Virus record (IMG/VR): IMGVR_UViG_3300025585_000200 | Location: 1 to 21,054 of that record | Length of the DNA stretch: 21,054 bases | Origin: a virus | Direction: 5' to 3' (one strand) | Shown here: piece after piece, positions 1-6,576 of the stretch | Numbering within the stretch: position 1 is the stretch's first letter | How the letters are laid out: each line of letters starts with the position of its first letter | The notes under the pieces: model-generated | What the model saw: only the letters and a program-made list of their open reading frames with translations | Database searches by the model: none | Told to the model about the DNA's origin: nothing | Made by a program: the position numbers and the translations under genes

Positions 1-555
1 CCAGAACAACCAGCACCAACAGAGAACGATGCGGAATGGGACGAGTTGGGTTTTGAACTCCAGAAAACAGGAGACCTCTCGTCACAAACCAGACAAAAAT
101 TAAAGGCAAAGTACAAAGTACCGGATCATATCATCAATCAATATGTTGATGGTTGGAAACAGAGAAGTATTGCCTTGGTTCAAGAAGCAGCAAAGATGGT
201 AGGAGGTAACGATGAACTTCAGAAGATCATCAAATTTGCAAGTGAAAGTCTATCAGACCAAGAAAGACAAGTGGTCAATCAGCAACTTAGTTCACCTGCT
301 TGGAAGACTACTCTGCTTGGTCTACACGCCAGAATGTCAAGAGAAAGCACACCAAGTCCAACCGCAAAAGAACCAAAGAAATCGGTTCCAGAAAAGACTT
401 CTGTGGTTGCAACACAAGAAATTGAACCGTTCATGAACCGTAAGGATATGACCACGCACATTCGTGACCCAAGGTATGGACGAGATAAGAAATATACCGA
501 TTGGGTACAAGCAAGGATTCGTTCGTCGGGAGATAGCAAATGGTTAAATGGATAA
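1..555 (+). CDS. Capsid assembly scaffolding protein, C-terminal part (T7 gp9-like)
   Basis: The frame is open from the first base and ends at TAA 553-555, so this is the 3' part of a gene that begins upstream of the window. An in-frame TTG at 46 is not a believable start because the acidic, proline-rich reading (PEQPAPTENDAEWDEL) continues to its left. The visible 184 residues are charged and mostly helical, with a C-terminal block reading EPFMNRKDMTTHIRDPRY and then GRDKKYTDWVQARI. This resembles the end of T7-type scaffolds, which is the part that binds the capsid protein. Scaffold chains guide procapsid assembly inside the shell and leave before packaging. The capsid gene lies 1.3 kb downstream, which fits, although in T7 gene 9 and gene 10 are adjacent. 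Its last codons overlap the start of the small gene at 540. Confidence 0.8.
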   Translation, partial: PEQPAPTENDAEWDELGFELQKTGDLSSQTRQKLKAKYKVPDHIINQYVDGWKQRSIALVQEAAKMVGGNDELQKIIKFASESLSDQERQVVNQQLSSPAWKTTLLGLHARMSRESTPSPTAKEPKKSVPEKTSVVATQEIEPFMNRKDMTTHIRDPRYGRDKKYTDWVQARIRSSGDSKWLNG

Positions 556-668
556 AGAAATACCTAGTCACTGTATTTCTCGCCTTTATAATATTCTTAT
601 CTACACTTATATTCGGGGTTAAACCTCCAAAGGAAATAACAAATGGTAAACTGGATCAAGCAAAATAA
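540..668 (+). CDS. Small single-pass membrane protein (42 residues), nested between scaffold and next gene
   Basis: An ATG at 540 opens a 42-codon frame ending at TAA 666-668. GGGAG at 528-532 lies 7 bases upstream, a good ribosome binding site. The product begins MVKWIKKY and then has one hydrophobic segment at about residues 8-27 (LVTVFLAFIIFLSTLIFGV), followed by a short polar tail. The positive N-terminus predicts an N-in orientation. It overlaps the scaffold gene by 16 bases and the following gene by 26 bases, each in another frame. Its first residues (MVKWIK) resemble those of the next gene (MVNWIK), and the DNA is similar too. It could be a small holin-like or accessory membrane protein, but no family was recognised. 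A chance frame remains possible because the whole gene is only 129 bases and partly constrained by overlaps. Confidence 0.5.
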   Translation: MVKWIKKYLVTVFLAFIIFLSTLIFGVKPPKEITNGKLDQAK

Positions 669-1149
669 ATATTCGTTAGGGTTATGGGGATTAACTGTAG
701 CAGCATTTCTTGTTATGGGAGTAGCACAAGGTTGTAATGTACAGTCGTGGATTCCATTCACACCACCAACAGAAGTTACGCAAGCGTTAGATTTACCAGA
801 AGGAAAACTAACCCTAGCAGAAGCAAATAAAGTATGGGCAGATTGGCAATACTATGTCTCTAGCAATACTGAAGCACTAAAGATTGCAGTAGAAGATTCT
901 AACCGCACATATGATTTCATCGCTTCATTGCTAAATACTAGTATGGGTTTGATTCAAGGTGCTGCCCCGTCCTTCCCCGGTGGTGCTTTACTTCTTTCAG
1001 TTCTAGCAGGTGGTGGCGGATTGTTAATGAAACGACCGGGTGAAGATGCTAAGGTTGCCGCAGAGAAACAAGATAGTTATAATAAGGGCATTGAAGTAGG
1101 AAAACAAATAGCAGAAGAACTATTAAAAAGTAAACCAAATGCCGTATAA
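643..1149 (+). CDS. Putative membrane protein of unknown function (168 residues)
   Basis: The start at 643 has AAAGGA about 9 bases upstream. The protein has a basic N-terminus (MVNWIKQNKY), a hydrophobic segment at about residues 11-30 ending in AQGC, a long polar middle (31-111), and a second hydrophobic glycine-rich segment at about 112-129 (GGALLLSVLAGGGGLLM). A charged helical tail of about 39 residues follows. The VAQGC at 27-31 looks a little like a lipobox but has Q at -2 and A at -3, so lipid attachment is doubtful. With two predicted membrane spans both ends would be in the cytoplasm and the polar middle outside. It sits between scaffold and capsid genes, where T7 has nothing. A role in lysis, in the virion or in the host membrane is possible; I do not recognise the family. 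The last 11 bases overlap the HNH gene. Confidence 0.75.
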   Translation: MVNWIKQNKYSLGLWGLTVAAFLVMGVAQGCNVQSWIPFTPPTEVTQALDLPEGKLTLAEANKVWADWQYYVSSNTEALKIAVEDSNRTYDFIASLLNTSMGLIQGAAPSFPGGALLLSVLAGGGGLLMKRPGEDAKVAAEKQDSYNKGIEVGKQIAEELLKSKPNAV

Positions 1150-1579
1150 AGATCCAGAGAAACGACGGGAATGGAATCGTAAGTGGAATCAAAATAACGC
1201 AGAGAAACGACGGGAATTAAATCGTAAATGGCGAGAAGAACATCCCGAATACAATCGCCAACATTATGAAAATAATTCTGAGCAACGAAAAGAATATCAA
1301 AAAGAATGGGGGAAAAATAACCCCGCAAAAGTAAATGCAAAATCAGGACGAAGAAGAGCAAGGAAACTAAACCAAACTCCAGAACTCACCGACCGTGAGA
1401 AACTGGAGATTGATTTCCTGTATGCTGTTGCCGATGGTCTCGGTCAAATCACAGGGACTCCGTATGAGGTAGACCATATTCATCCTTTGAGTAAGGGTGG
1501 TATACATCATCCCAGAAACCTACAGGTTATTACTGAAAAAGAAAACCTTAGGAAGTCAGCGAAAATTATTATCACTTGA
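1139..1579 (+). CDS. Free-standing HNH homing endonuclease
   Basis: 146 residues. The catalytic HNH module is at about residues 108-140: YEVDHIHPLSKGG carries D112-H113 and H115, followed by N127 (HPRNLQV) and N136 (EKENLRKS). This is the classic phage HNH layout, in which a divalent metal held by the His/Asn residues cuts DNA. The N-terminal half (1-75) is very basic and repetitive (KRREWNRKWNQNN, KRRELNRKWREE, QRKEYQKEWGKNN), probably a DNA-binding region built from repeats of about 15 residues. The start overlaps the previous stop by 11 bases and no strong Shine-Dalgarno is obvious, so translation may be coupled. The gene is probably a mobile insertion next to the capsid gene and is not part of virion assembly. 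Its first seven residues (MPYKDPE) match those of the nuclease at 3400. Confidence 0.9.
   Translation: MPYKDPEKRREWNRKWNQNNAEKRRELNRKWREEHPEYNRQHYENNSEQRKEYQKEWGKNNPAKVNAKSGRRRARKLNQTPELTDREKLEIDFLYAVADGLGQITGTPYEVDHIHPLSKGGIHHPRNLQVITEKENLRKSAKIIIT
1155..1231 (+). repeat. Tandem 45-base repeat inside the HNH gene
   Basis: Bases 1155-1186 and 1200-1231 are nearly identical (CAGAGAAACGACGGGAAT and then AATCGTAA in both), 45 bases apart, differing at only a few positions. They encode the first two copies of the basic [AP]EKRRE[WL]NRKW motif. A recent in-frame duplication of 15 codons explains the pattern. A third, more diverged protein-level copy follows (SEQRKEYQKEW). Confidence 0.8.
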
Positions 1580-1626
1580 AATAGAGATCCATAAAATCGG
1601 GACTTACCCGACATGGAACTTCGCTA

Positions 1627-1670
1627 ATGCTGTTTCTCTAACAGCATATTATTTCTTTCTCTTCTCTTAG
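1627..1670 (+). terminator. Probable transcription terminator after the HNH gene
   Basis: A perfect 8-base-pair stem (ATGCTGTT at 1627-1634 with AACAGCAT at 1640-1647) closes a 5-base TCTCT loop. It is followed by a T/C-rich run (TTATTTCTTTCTCTTCTCTT). The stem is only moderately GC-rich and the T-run is interrupted, so it may be a weak terminator or an RNA-processing hairpin. It would separate the HNH transcript from the capsid unit. Confidence 0.55.
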
Positions 1671-1671
1671 T

Positions 1672-1705
1672 TCTCTTCTATATGAGAGTATAGGAGAGGA
1701 CTTAG
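1672..1705 (+). promoter_or_regulatory. Candidate phage RNA polymerase promoter upstream of the capsid gene
   Basis: The sequence contains CTATATGAGA at 1678-1687, which recurs at 16310-16319 in front of the tail fibre gene. Directly after it, TATAGGAGAGG (1689-1699) resembles the start region of T7-type promoters (TATAGGGAGA). The place fits: it follows a terminator and precedes the most strongly expressed virion gene by about 120 bases. The far-upstream part does not match the T7 consensus. The polymerase of this phage is outside the window, so this remains a guess from position and recurrence. Confidence 0.35.
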
Positions 1706-1820
1706 ATGTATAGTTAGACCCGACCCCCCTTTGTGGACAAGGCACGGACAATCTGATGAAGGCATCACAATGTTCGTTTAGTTTTAATGTTTTAAACAAA
1801 TTCACAAAGGATAAATTACA

Positions 1821-2867
1821 ATGGCAAATAATGCTAATACACTGAGATTTCTGACTAACCAAGCACTTGCTACTGGTTCTCAGACTCCAACCGACTTGCT
1901 CCTACCAGTCTTTGGTGGAGAAGTTATCGCTGCTTTTGAGGAAGCAAATCAATTCCTCCCTCTCGTTAATTACAAACAAATCACTGAAGGTAAGGATGTC
2001 AAATATCCTGCCGTCTGGAAGATTGGTTCAGAGTACCACGAAGCGGGTACTGAACTCCTCGGTATGGATGTTGATACCAAAGAGTACACCATTTCTCTTG
2101 ATGACCGTCCTCTAGTTGCTCACTTTGAAGTTGATGACATTGATACCTCAATGGCACACTTTGATATTCGCAATGAACTCGCTCTTGAATGCGGTCGTGA
2201 AATGGCACGCCAAATGGACCGTAAGGTTGGTTGCTTGCTCGTCAATGCAGCAAGAGTAACTGCCGATACCGGTACTAACTCATTCCCAATCGGTGGTAAC
2301 GATTATGCTACTGCTGACGGTTTCTCAGACTTCTCCGCTGCAAACGGCAACACTGAGCGTGACGGTGCTGCTCTCGTTGAAGCAATGGCAAGCATTTCTC
2401 AAGCAATGGATGAGAAAGATGTTCCTGCCAACGAGCGTGCTTGCGTAGTTAGAGTTGGTCTCTATTACGCTCTCCGTCGTCTTGGTCTTCCATACTACGA
2501 CGGTAGTGTTGTGAACGCCGCTGCTGGTGGTATCTGGGGTCGTAGCGATCTCGGAATCAAGGGACCAAATGCTAACGCTACTCAAGGTTATCAAGTTCCT
2601 ATTGATGTGTTCGGTACTCCTGTTTATGCATCAAATCACATTCCAACAACCAACATTACTACCGGTCCTGCTAAGTACCAAGGTGACTTCACCAAGACCA
2701 TGGGCGTAATGTTCCATAAGTCTGCCATCGGCGTTGTACAAATGGCAGGTATCACCACTGAAACTATGCGTGATGTTCGTCGTCAAAGCGACTTTATGGT
2801 TGCTAAGATGCTCATGGGTGGCGGAGCACTCCGTCCTTACTGCGCATACGAAATCAGTGCCGCCTGA
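1821..2867 (+). CDS. Major capsid protein (T7 gp10-like)
   Basis: 348 residues, the usual length for T7-type capsid proteins (T7 gp10A is 345), which adopt the HK97 fold and form the icosahedral shell. The start at 1821 has AAAGGA 10 bases upstream. The N-terminal stretch DLLLPVFGGEVIAAFEEAN, the central DVDTKEYTISLDDRPLVAHFEVDDID and the C-terminal GVMFHKSAIGVVQMAGITTETMRDVRRQSDFMVAKMLMGGGALRP region (residues about 294-340) read like the capsid proteins of this group. Codons are more biased (CGT, CTC, GGT, many C-ending) than in neighbouring genes, as expected for a highly expressed protein. The gene is isolated by a terminator and candidate promoter upstream and a terminator just after its stop. 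It ends with two further nearby stops (TGA TAA TGA), and no slippery site for a gp10B-type longer form is seen. Confidence 0.93.
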   Translation: MANNANTLRFLTNQALATGSQTPTDLLLPVFGGEVIAAFEEANQFLPLVNYKQITEGKDVKYPAVWKIGSEYHEAGTELLGMDVDTKEYTISLDDRPLVAHFEVDDIDTSMAHFDIRNELALECGREMARQMDRKVGCLLVNAARVTADTGTNSFPIGGNDYATADGFSDFSAANGNTERDGAALVEAMASISQAMDEKDVPANERACVVRVGLYYALRRLGLPYYDGSVVNAAAGGIWGRSDLGIKGPNANATQGYQVPIDVFGTPVYASNHIPTTNITTGPAKYQGDFTKTMGVMFHKSAIGVVQMAGITTETMRDVRRQSDFMVAKMLMGGGALRPYCAYEISAA

Positions 2868-2874
2868 TAATGAA

Positions 2875-2915
2875 TGGGGAGGACTGCAAACTCCCCAATA
2901 TTATCTTTCATTTTC
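2875..2915 (+). terminator. Terminator downstream of the capsid gene
   Basis: A 7-base-pair GC-rich stem (TGGGGAG at 2875-2881 with CTCCCCA at 2891-2897) closes a 9-base loop and is followed by an AT-rich stretch with several T-runs. It lies 7 bases after the capsid stop. A terminator at exactly this place is a hallmark of T7-type genomes (T-phi after gene 10). Confidence 0.7.
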
Positions 2916-2944
2916 TACTACAATCAACAAAAGGATAAAATAAC

Positions 2945-3325
2945 ATGGCAGATACTACTACCAATTTGTATAAAGAAACCATTGAAGCAGTCAATCCCAT
3001 CTCAACTGTAACTCTTAAAGATGCCGATTGGGGTGCTCAACACAGACTAGGACAAGTTGCCGCTGGCGACACTCTTACCTTTACAGTCAAAACCTATCCA
3101 GCAGTCTTTTCTGTTCAAGGCGTAGGCGCAACGGCAGCAAAGAACGCAAGTGGTTTCATCTTCGTAAATGCTGCTGCAAAAGCACAAGTTTCAGGTACTC
3201 ACCTTGCAGTTTCAGGTACTACAGCAGATGACTTGGTTGTAACCATTTCATCTGGTGTTGTCACTCTGACTTCACCTGCTACTTCTGAAACCAAGACAGA
3301 TGTATGGATTTCACGAATACTCTGA
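2945..3325 (+). CDS. Small probable virion protein downstream of capsid (candidate head decoration protein)
   Basis: 126 residues with AAAGGATAAAATAAC just before the ATG. The sequence is rich in Thr, Val, Ala, Ser and Gly, with alternating hydrophobic and polar residues (TLTFTVKTYPAVFSVQGV, DLVVTISSGVVTLTSP) that predict a small all-beta fold. There is no signal peptide, membrane segment or cysteine. It sits directly behind the capsid gene and is closed by its own strong terminator, so it is probably made in large amounts with the capsid. A capsid decoration or head-fibre protein is the most natural guess, but no family was recognised. Its end (TDVWISRIL) faintly resembles the end of the small protein at 19074 (VDVWIFPQ). 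Confidence 0.75.
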   Translation: MADTTTNLYKETIEAVNPISTVTLKDADWGAQHRLGQVAAGDTLTFTVKTYPAVFSVQGVGATAAKNASGFIFVNAAAKAQVSGTHLAVSGTTADDLVVTISSGVVTLTSPATSETKTDVWISRIL

Positions 3326-3343
3326 GTATTAATCACAACTCTA

Positions 3344-3387
3344 AGGCGGATGGATGAAATATTCCATCCGCTTATTTTTCGTTTTTT
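3344..3387 (+). terminator. Strong rho-independent terminator after the small head protein
   Basis: Stem of 11 pairs including one G-U (3344-3354 with 3363-3373; core GCGGATGGA / TCCATCCGC) around an 8-base loop, followed by ATTTTTCGTTTTTTC. The stem strength and the T-tract make this the clearest terminator in the window. It would limit read-through from the capsid unit into the nuclease and tail genes. Confidence 0.85.
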
Positions 3388-3399
3388 CAAGGAGAACTT

Positions 3400-3846
3400 A
3401 TGCCATATAAAGATCCAGAAGTCAGAAGGCAAAAGTCAAAAGAAAGAAGAAATAAGTTCTTATCAAAGATGACAGAAGAGGAACGAATGGAATATCATCG
3501 TATGCATACTTCTAAATCTTACTATAAACATCTAGATAAACGACAGCAATATGGTAGAGAATACTATAGAAAGAATAAAGATAAGGCATATTATAACAAA
3601 TATCCAAAAGCAACTGAGGATGATTGGAATCATTATGTCTCTTGTACTAATTGTGAATGTTGTAATATAGCATTTAAGAATGATACAGATAAATGTCAAG
3701 ATCATAATCATGATACTGGAGAAATTCGTAAAGTATTATGTCAATTATGCAATAAGATAGAAGGTATGATTAGAGATCCTGAACATGCAGAAGCAATACT
3801 AAATTACAAAAGGAGTACCATACATGGGTGCGCTTTCCCGCCTTGA
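3400..3846 (+). CDS. Endonuclease VII-type HNH nuclease (free-standing)
   Basis: 148 residues; AAGGAG lies 7 bases upstream of the ATG. The C-terminal half matches the recombination endonuclease VII family: a zinc pair C85-x2-C88, the catalytic cluster D101-H102-N103-H104 (CQDHNHDTGE), and a second zinc pair with the conserved Asn (C114-x2-C117-N118, CQLCNKIEG). The family in T4 cuts branched DNA, but copies like this in small phages usually act as site-specific or homing nucleases. The N-terminal half is basic and helical and starts MPYKDPEVRR, like the HNH gene at 1139. It is inserted between the capsid unit and the tail adaptor gene; its last 23 bases overlap the adaptor start and it carries that gene's ribosome binding site. 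A paralog lies at 20070. Confidence 0.9.
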   Translation: MPYKDPEVRRQKSKERRNKFLSKMTEEERMEYHRMHTSKSYYKHLDKRQQYGREYYRKNKDKAYYNKYPKATEDDWNHYVSCTNCECCNIAFKNDTDKCQDHNHDTGEIRKVLCQLCNKIEGMIRDPEHAEAILNYKRSTIHGCAFPP

Positions 3847-4432
3847 TGCCGTCAACCGAATCCTAGTAGCATCTGGAGAATTCCCAGTTTCTTCTCTAAC
3901 AGTATCTGGTGCTAACGATGTGACCATCGCAATCCAGATGTTGAATGAAGCAACTATCATGGTTCAAATGAATGGAACCAATACTAACACAATATACTCA
4001 GAAGTCCTTCCTGACAATAATGGAAAGATTTATGTCTCTGATAATATTATTCATGTTGATACCTATGGCAATAGTGCCGATAGGAATGTTGCTGCACAAG
4101 GAAGAAATCCTACTTACCTAATAGATCTTGACAATGAAGGTACTAGTGTATTTGAAACAGGTACTTCATTATTCATCAAGACAGTTGTTCAAATTGATTT
4201 TGAAGATCTTGAAACCGCAGATCAGTTCTTTGCATGCGATCAGGCAGCAAGACGATATCAAATCCTTACAGTTGGTGATAAACAAAGTGATGCAGTTCTC
4301 AATGAACAGGCAATGCTTTCTCGCATCAATGCAAGATCCAAGGATGTCCGTGCAAGAGATGCAAACTTTATGGACAACTCAAAGTCTTATTGGGCAAGCA
4401 TTGGAGGACGCAGGTATTGGGGTCCACGCTAA
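3824..4432 (+). CDS. Tail adaptor protein (tail tubular protein A, T7 gp11-like)
   Basis: 202 residues, close to T7 gp11 (196). The N-terminal block SRLDAVNRILVASGEFPVSSL matches the family pattern (AVN.IL...GE.PV..L), and the C-terminal end DNSKSYWASIGGRRYWGPR is typically aromatic and basic. The protein forms the dodecameric ring joining the portal to the tail nozzle. The start at 3824 is set by AAAAGGAG at 3808-3815, which lies inside the preceding nuclease gene. The nozzle gene follows after 12 bases. Confidence 0.92.
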   Translation: MGALSRLDAVNRILVASGEFPVSSLTVSGANDVTIAIQMLNEATIMVQMNGTNTNTIYSEVLPDNNGKIYVSDNIIHVDTYGNSADRNVAAQGRNPTYLIDLDNEGTSVFETGTSLFIKTVVQIDFEDLETADQFFACDQAARRYQILTVGDKQSDAVLNEQAMLSRINARSKDVRARDANFMDNSKSYWASIGGRRYWGPR

Positions 4433-4444
4433 AGGAGAAGTTGA

Positions 4445-6565
4445 ATGCCTATTGTATCTACAATCATATCAGATCTAGTTGGTGGAGTTTCACGACAACC
4501 TGAAACCCAAAGATTTACAAATCAAATGCAGGAAATTGACAACTGCTTTACCTATATGACCACTGGTTTGGAAAAGAGAAACGGATCTACCTATGTCAAG
4601 AATATAACAGATCCGACTGGTACTTTGTTTATACATTGGCATGAGAGAAGTTCTACTCAAAGATATATCTTTATATTCAAACAAGACGGTTCTACACCTC
4701 TCCGTATATTCAAAGCAGATGGAACTACCTGTACTGTAAATTATCAATCAGGTAAGGATGGGACATTAAAAGCATACATGAATACTGCGCCTGCAAATAT
4801 TCATGCAGTTTCCTTTGATGATACCACAATAGTTCTCAATACCTCAACAACCACCGCTACAGATGCTAGTACAGTTTCATATCTCTTTAATGGAACTCCC
4901 GTAGATCAAAGCGGAAATGCACACAATAAACAATCTTGGAATGATTTTCCGTTACCACCCACGACACTTAATGAATACTGGTATGCCAGAGAAGATGCAT
5001 TAGGTCATCCTTCCGGTTGGTATAAATCCATTTCTATAGGTGCTCAACCGTGGTATGAGCGTGTCAGAACTCCAATGGCACACTCAACCTATGATGCTAC
5101 AACAATGCCGATTAGGATTGTACAGACTTCAGATACTGTCTTTGAAGTAAAAGAAGTAGAATGGAAACCAAGATTATCTGGAGATGGTCTTACAAATCCA
5201 CCCGCAACATTTGTTGGAAAACAAATAAACGATATATGTCTACACAGAAATAGATTCTGGATAGTGGCGGGAGAGAATGTTGTTGGTTCTCAGACCGGAG
5301 ATTATTTTAATTTCTGGCAAGATAGTTTCTCTCAACTAATAGACTCCGATCCAATTGATGTGAAATTAGGATCTGCTCAGGTATCAAAGATCAACTATGT
5401 TCAACCTTTCAATAAAGCGTTGGTATTGTTTACAAACGGAAATCAACAATATGAACTCAGAAGTAGAGATACCCTTACTCCAACTACGGTTAGCGTCCTT
5501 GCATCTACAGCATACACTTCTCCTAACCTTGCTAGACCAATTATCGCAGGATCTCAATTATACTGGTCAACCAACAAGGGAGCGTTCAGTCAGATCTACG
5601 AATACATCTCTGACGATGCAGCAGCACAATCAATCGCACAAGACATAACTGCGCATATTGATACTTACCTACCAGATAACCTATCATATTTCTCGGCATC
5701 CGCATCAGCAGATCTTTTGGTTGCTGGTACTGGTGACGATGGTGATCTTTATATCTGTTTCATGTATTGGCAAGGACCAAAGAAATTACAGAATGCTTGG
5801 TCTAAGTTAACACCTTCGGATAATGGAACTACCGGTAAAATATTATCCGCAAGATTCTTTGGTGATGATCTATATCTTCTACAGAGAACTGATGGTGTAC
5901 TAAGAATTAATAAAATTGAAACAAGAACCATTGATGATTATCCATCTTATCTGCCCCGTATAGATTCAAAGAGACAGGAGACTGGTGTTTGGACCAAAGG
6001 TCAACAGATTACAGAATGGGTAACTGATCTGTGCATGGACATAGATGCTGTGTACCTTGGTTCTGAATGGTCTCCAGACGGTTCTGAGGGCATCATACTG
6101 ACACCCGATAGCGTGGTGGACAATCTAGACGGAACCTGTACAGTGACCGTTAGCGGCGAATGGGCGGATTACCCAGCGTGGTTGGGATGTAACTATACCG
6201 CTAATGTAGAACTATCAAAACAATATCTAAGAAATAGAGATAATATAGCATTGCTCGGTGTACAGAGAATTCTAAAAGCAATGGTTGCTCATAGAAATAC
6301 TGGATATTATACCATTGAAATAGATCCCGGTATTAGTCCATCTGAGATAAGAGTAATGACCTATACACCCAAAGTTGTGGGTAGTTCTTTTATAGCATCA
6401 CAGAATTATATTGAAGAAGACGAAGTGGTTTCATACAAAGTAATGGGATCAAACGAAACCACTAAGATAAATATTAAATCAAACCATCCTTCTCCAATGA
6501 ATATTACATCAATAGAATTTGCATCAAACTTCGTACAGAGAAAGACATCGCCTGTAGACAGGTAA
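4445..6565 (+). CDS. Tail nozzle protein (tail tubular protein B, T7 gp12-like)
   Basis: 706 residues (T7 gp12 is 794). AAAGGAG precedes the ATG. The N-terminus shows the signature of the family: LVGGVSRQPETQRF at about 12-25, then QMQEIDNCF and GLEKRNGSTYV. This is followed by beta-rich repeats of the propeller-like nozzle (for example FNFWQDSFSQLIDSDPIDVKL). The C-terminal YTANVELSKQYLR and IEIDPG regions also fit. Six copies would form the hollow tail tip through which DNA passes. One internal patch (about 6061-6185, residues 540-580) is clearly richer in G and C than its surroundings. Confidence 0.93.
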   Translation: MPIVSTIISDLVGGVSRQPETQRFTNQMQEIDNCFTYMTTGLEKRNGSTYVKNITDPTGTLFIHWHERSSTQRYIFIFKQDGSTPLRIFKADGTTCTVNYQSGKDGTLKAYMNTAPANIHAVSFDDTTIVLNTSTTTATDASTVSYLFNGTPVDQSGNAHNKQSWNDFPLPPTTLNEYWYAREDALGHPSGWYKSISIGAQPWYERVRTPMAHSTYDATTMPIRIVQTSDTVFEVKEVEWKPRLSGDGLTNPPATFVGKQINDICLHRNRFWIVAGENVVGSQTGDYFNFWQDSFSQLIDSDPIDVKLGSAQVSKINYVQPFNKALVLFTNGNQQYELRSRDTLTPTTVSVLASTAYTSPNLARPIIAGSQLYWSTNKGAFSQIYEYISDDAAAQSIAQDITAHIDTYLPDNLSYFSASASADLLVAGTGDDGDLYICFMYWQGPKKLQNAWSKLTPSDNGTTGKILSARFFGDDLYLLQRTDGVLRINKIETRTIDDYPSYLPRIDSKRQETGVWTKGQQITEWVTDLCMDIDAVYLGSEWSPDGSEGIILTPDSVVDNLDGTCTVTVSGEWADYPAWLGCNYTANVELSKQYLRNRDNIALLGVQRILKAMVAHRNTGYYTIEIDPGISPSEIRVMTYTPKVVGSSFIASQNYIEEDEVVSYKVMGSNETTKINIKSNHPSPMNITSIEFASNFVQRKTSPVDR

Positions 6566-6576
6566 GGAAGGTACAT

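Noticed and set aside
548-622. Frame MDKEIPSHC... of 24 codons overlapping the scaffold stop
   Set aside because: Poorer ribosome site than the 540 frame, very short, and no recognisable feature; the 540 frame better explains the region.
627-750. Lipoprotein signal at the AQGC of the 168-residue protein
   Set aside because: The residues before the Cys (V-A-Q-G) do not fit the usual lipobox, and the preceding segment is equally well a membrane span.
1753-1790. CTGATGA at 1753 as a possible hammerhead ribozyme core, with a TGATG/CATCA mini-hairpin
   Set aside because: No GAAA core element or matching stem III follows in the next bases, so the hammerhead layout is not met. The mini-hairpin has only 5 pairs.
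1580-1820. Group I intron or structured RNA linked to the HNH gene
   Set aside because: The neighbouring genes are whole and no split gene is seen; only short hairpins occur, without the conserved intron core that I could recognise.
1756-1845. 29-codon frame leading into the capsid gene, as a leader peptide
   Set aside because: No ribosome site, overlaps the capsid start in another frame, and it would hinder expression of the capsid gene; no sign of selection.
2734-2943. A +1 frame continuing past the capsid stop, as for a T7 gp10B-like frameshift extension
   Set aside because: There is no slippery sequence before the stop at 2865, a terminator hairpin lies inside the would-be extension, and the extension lacks a domain-like sequence.
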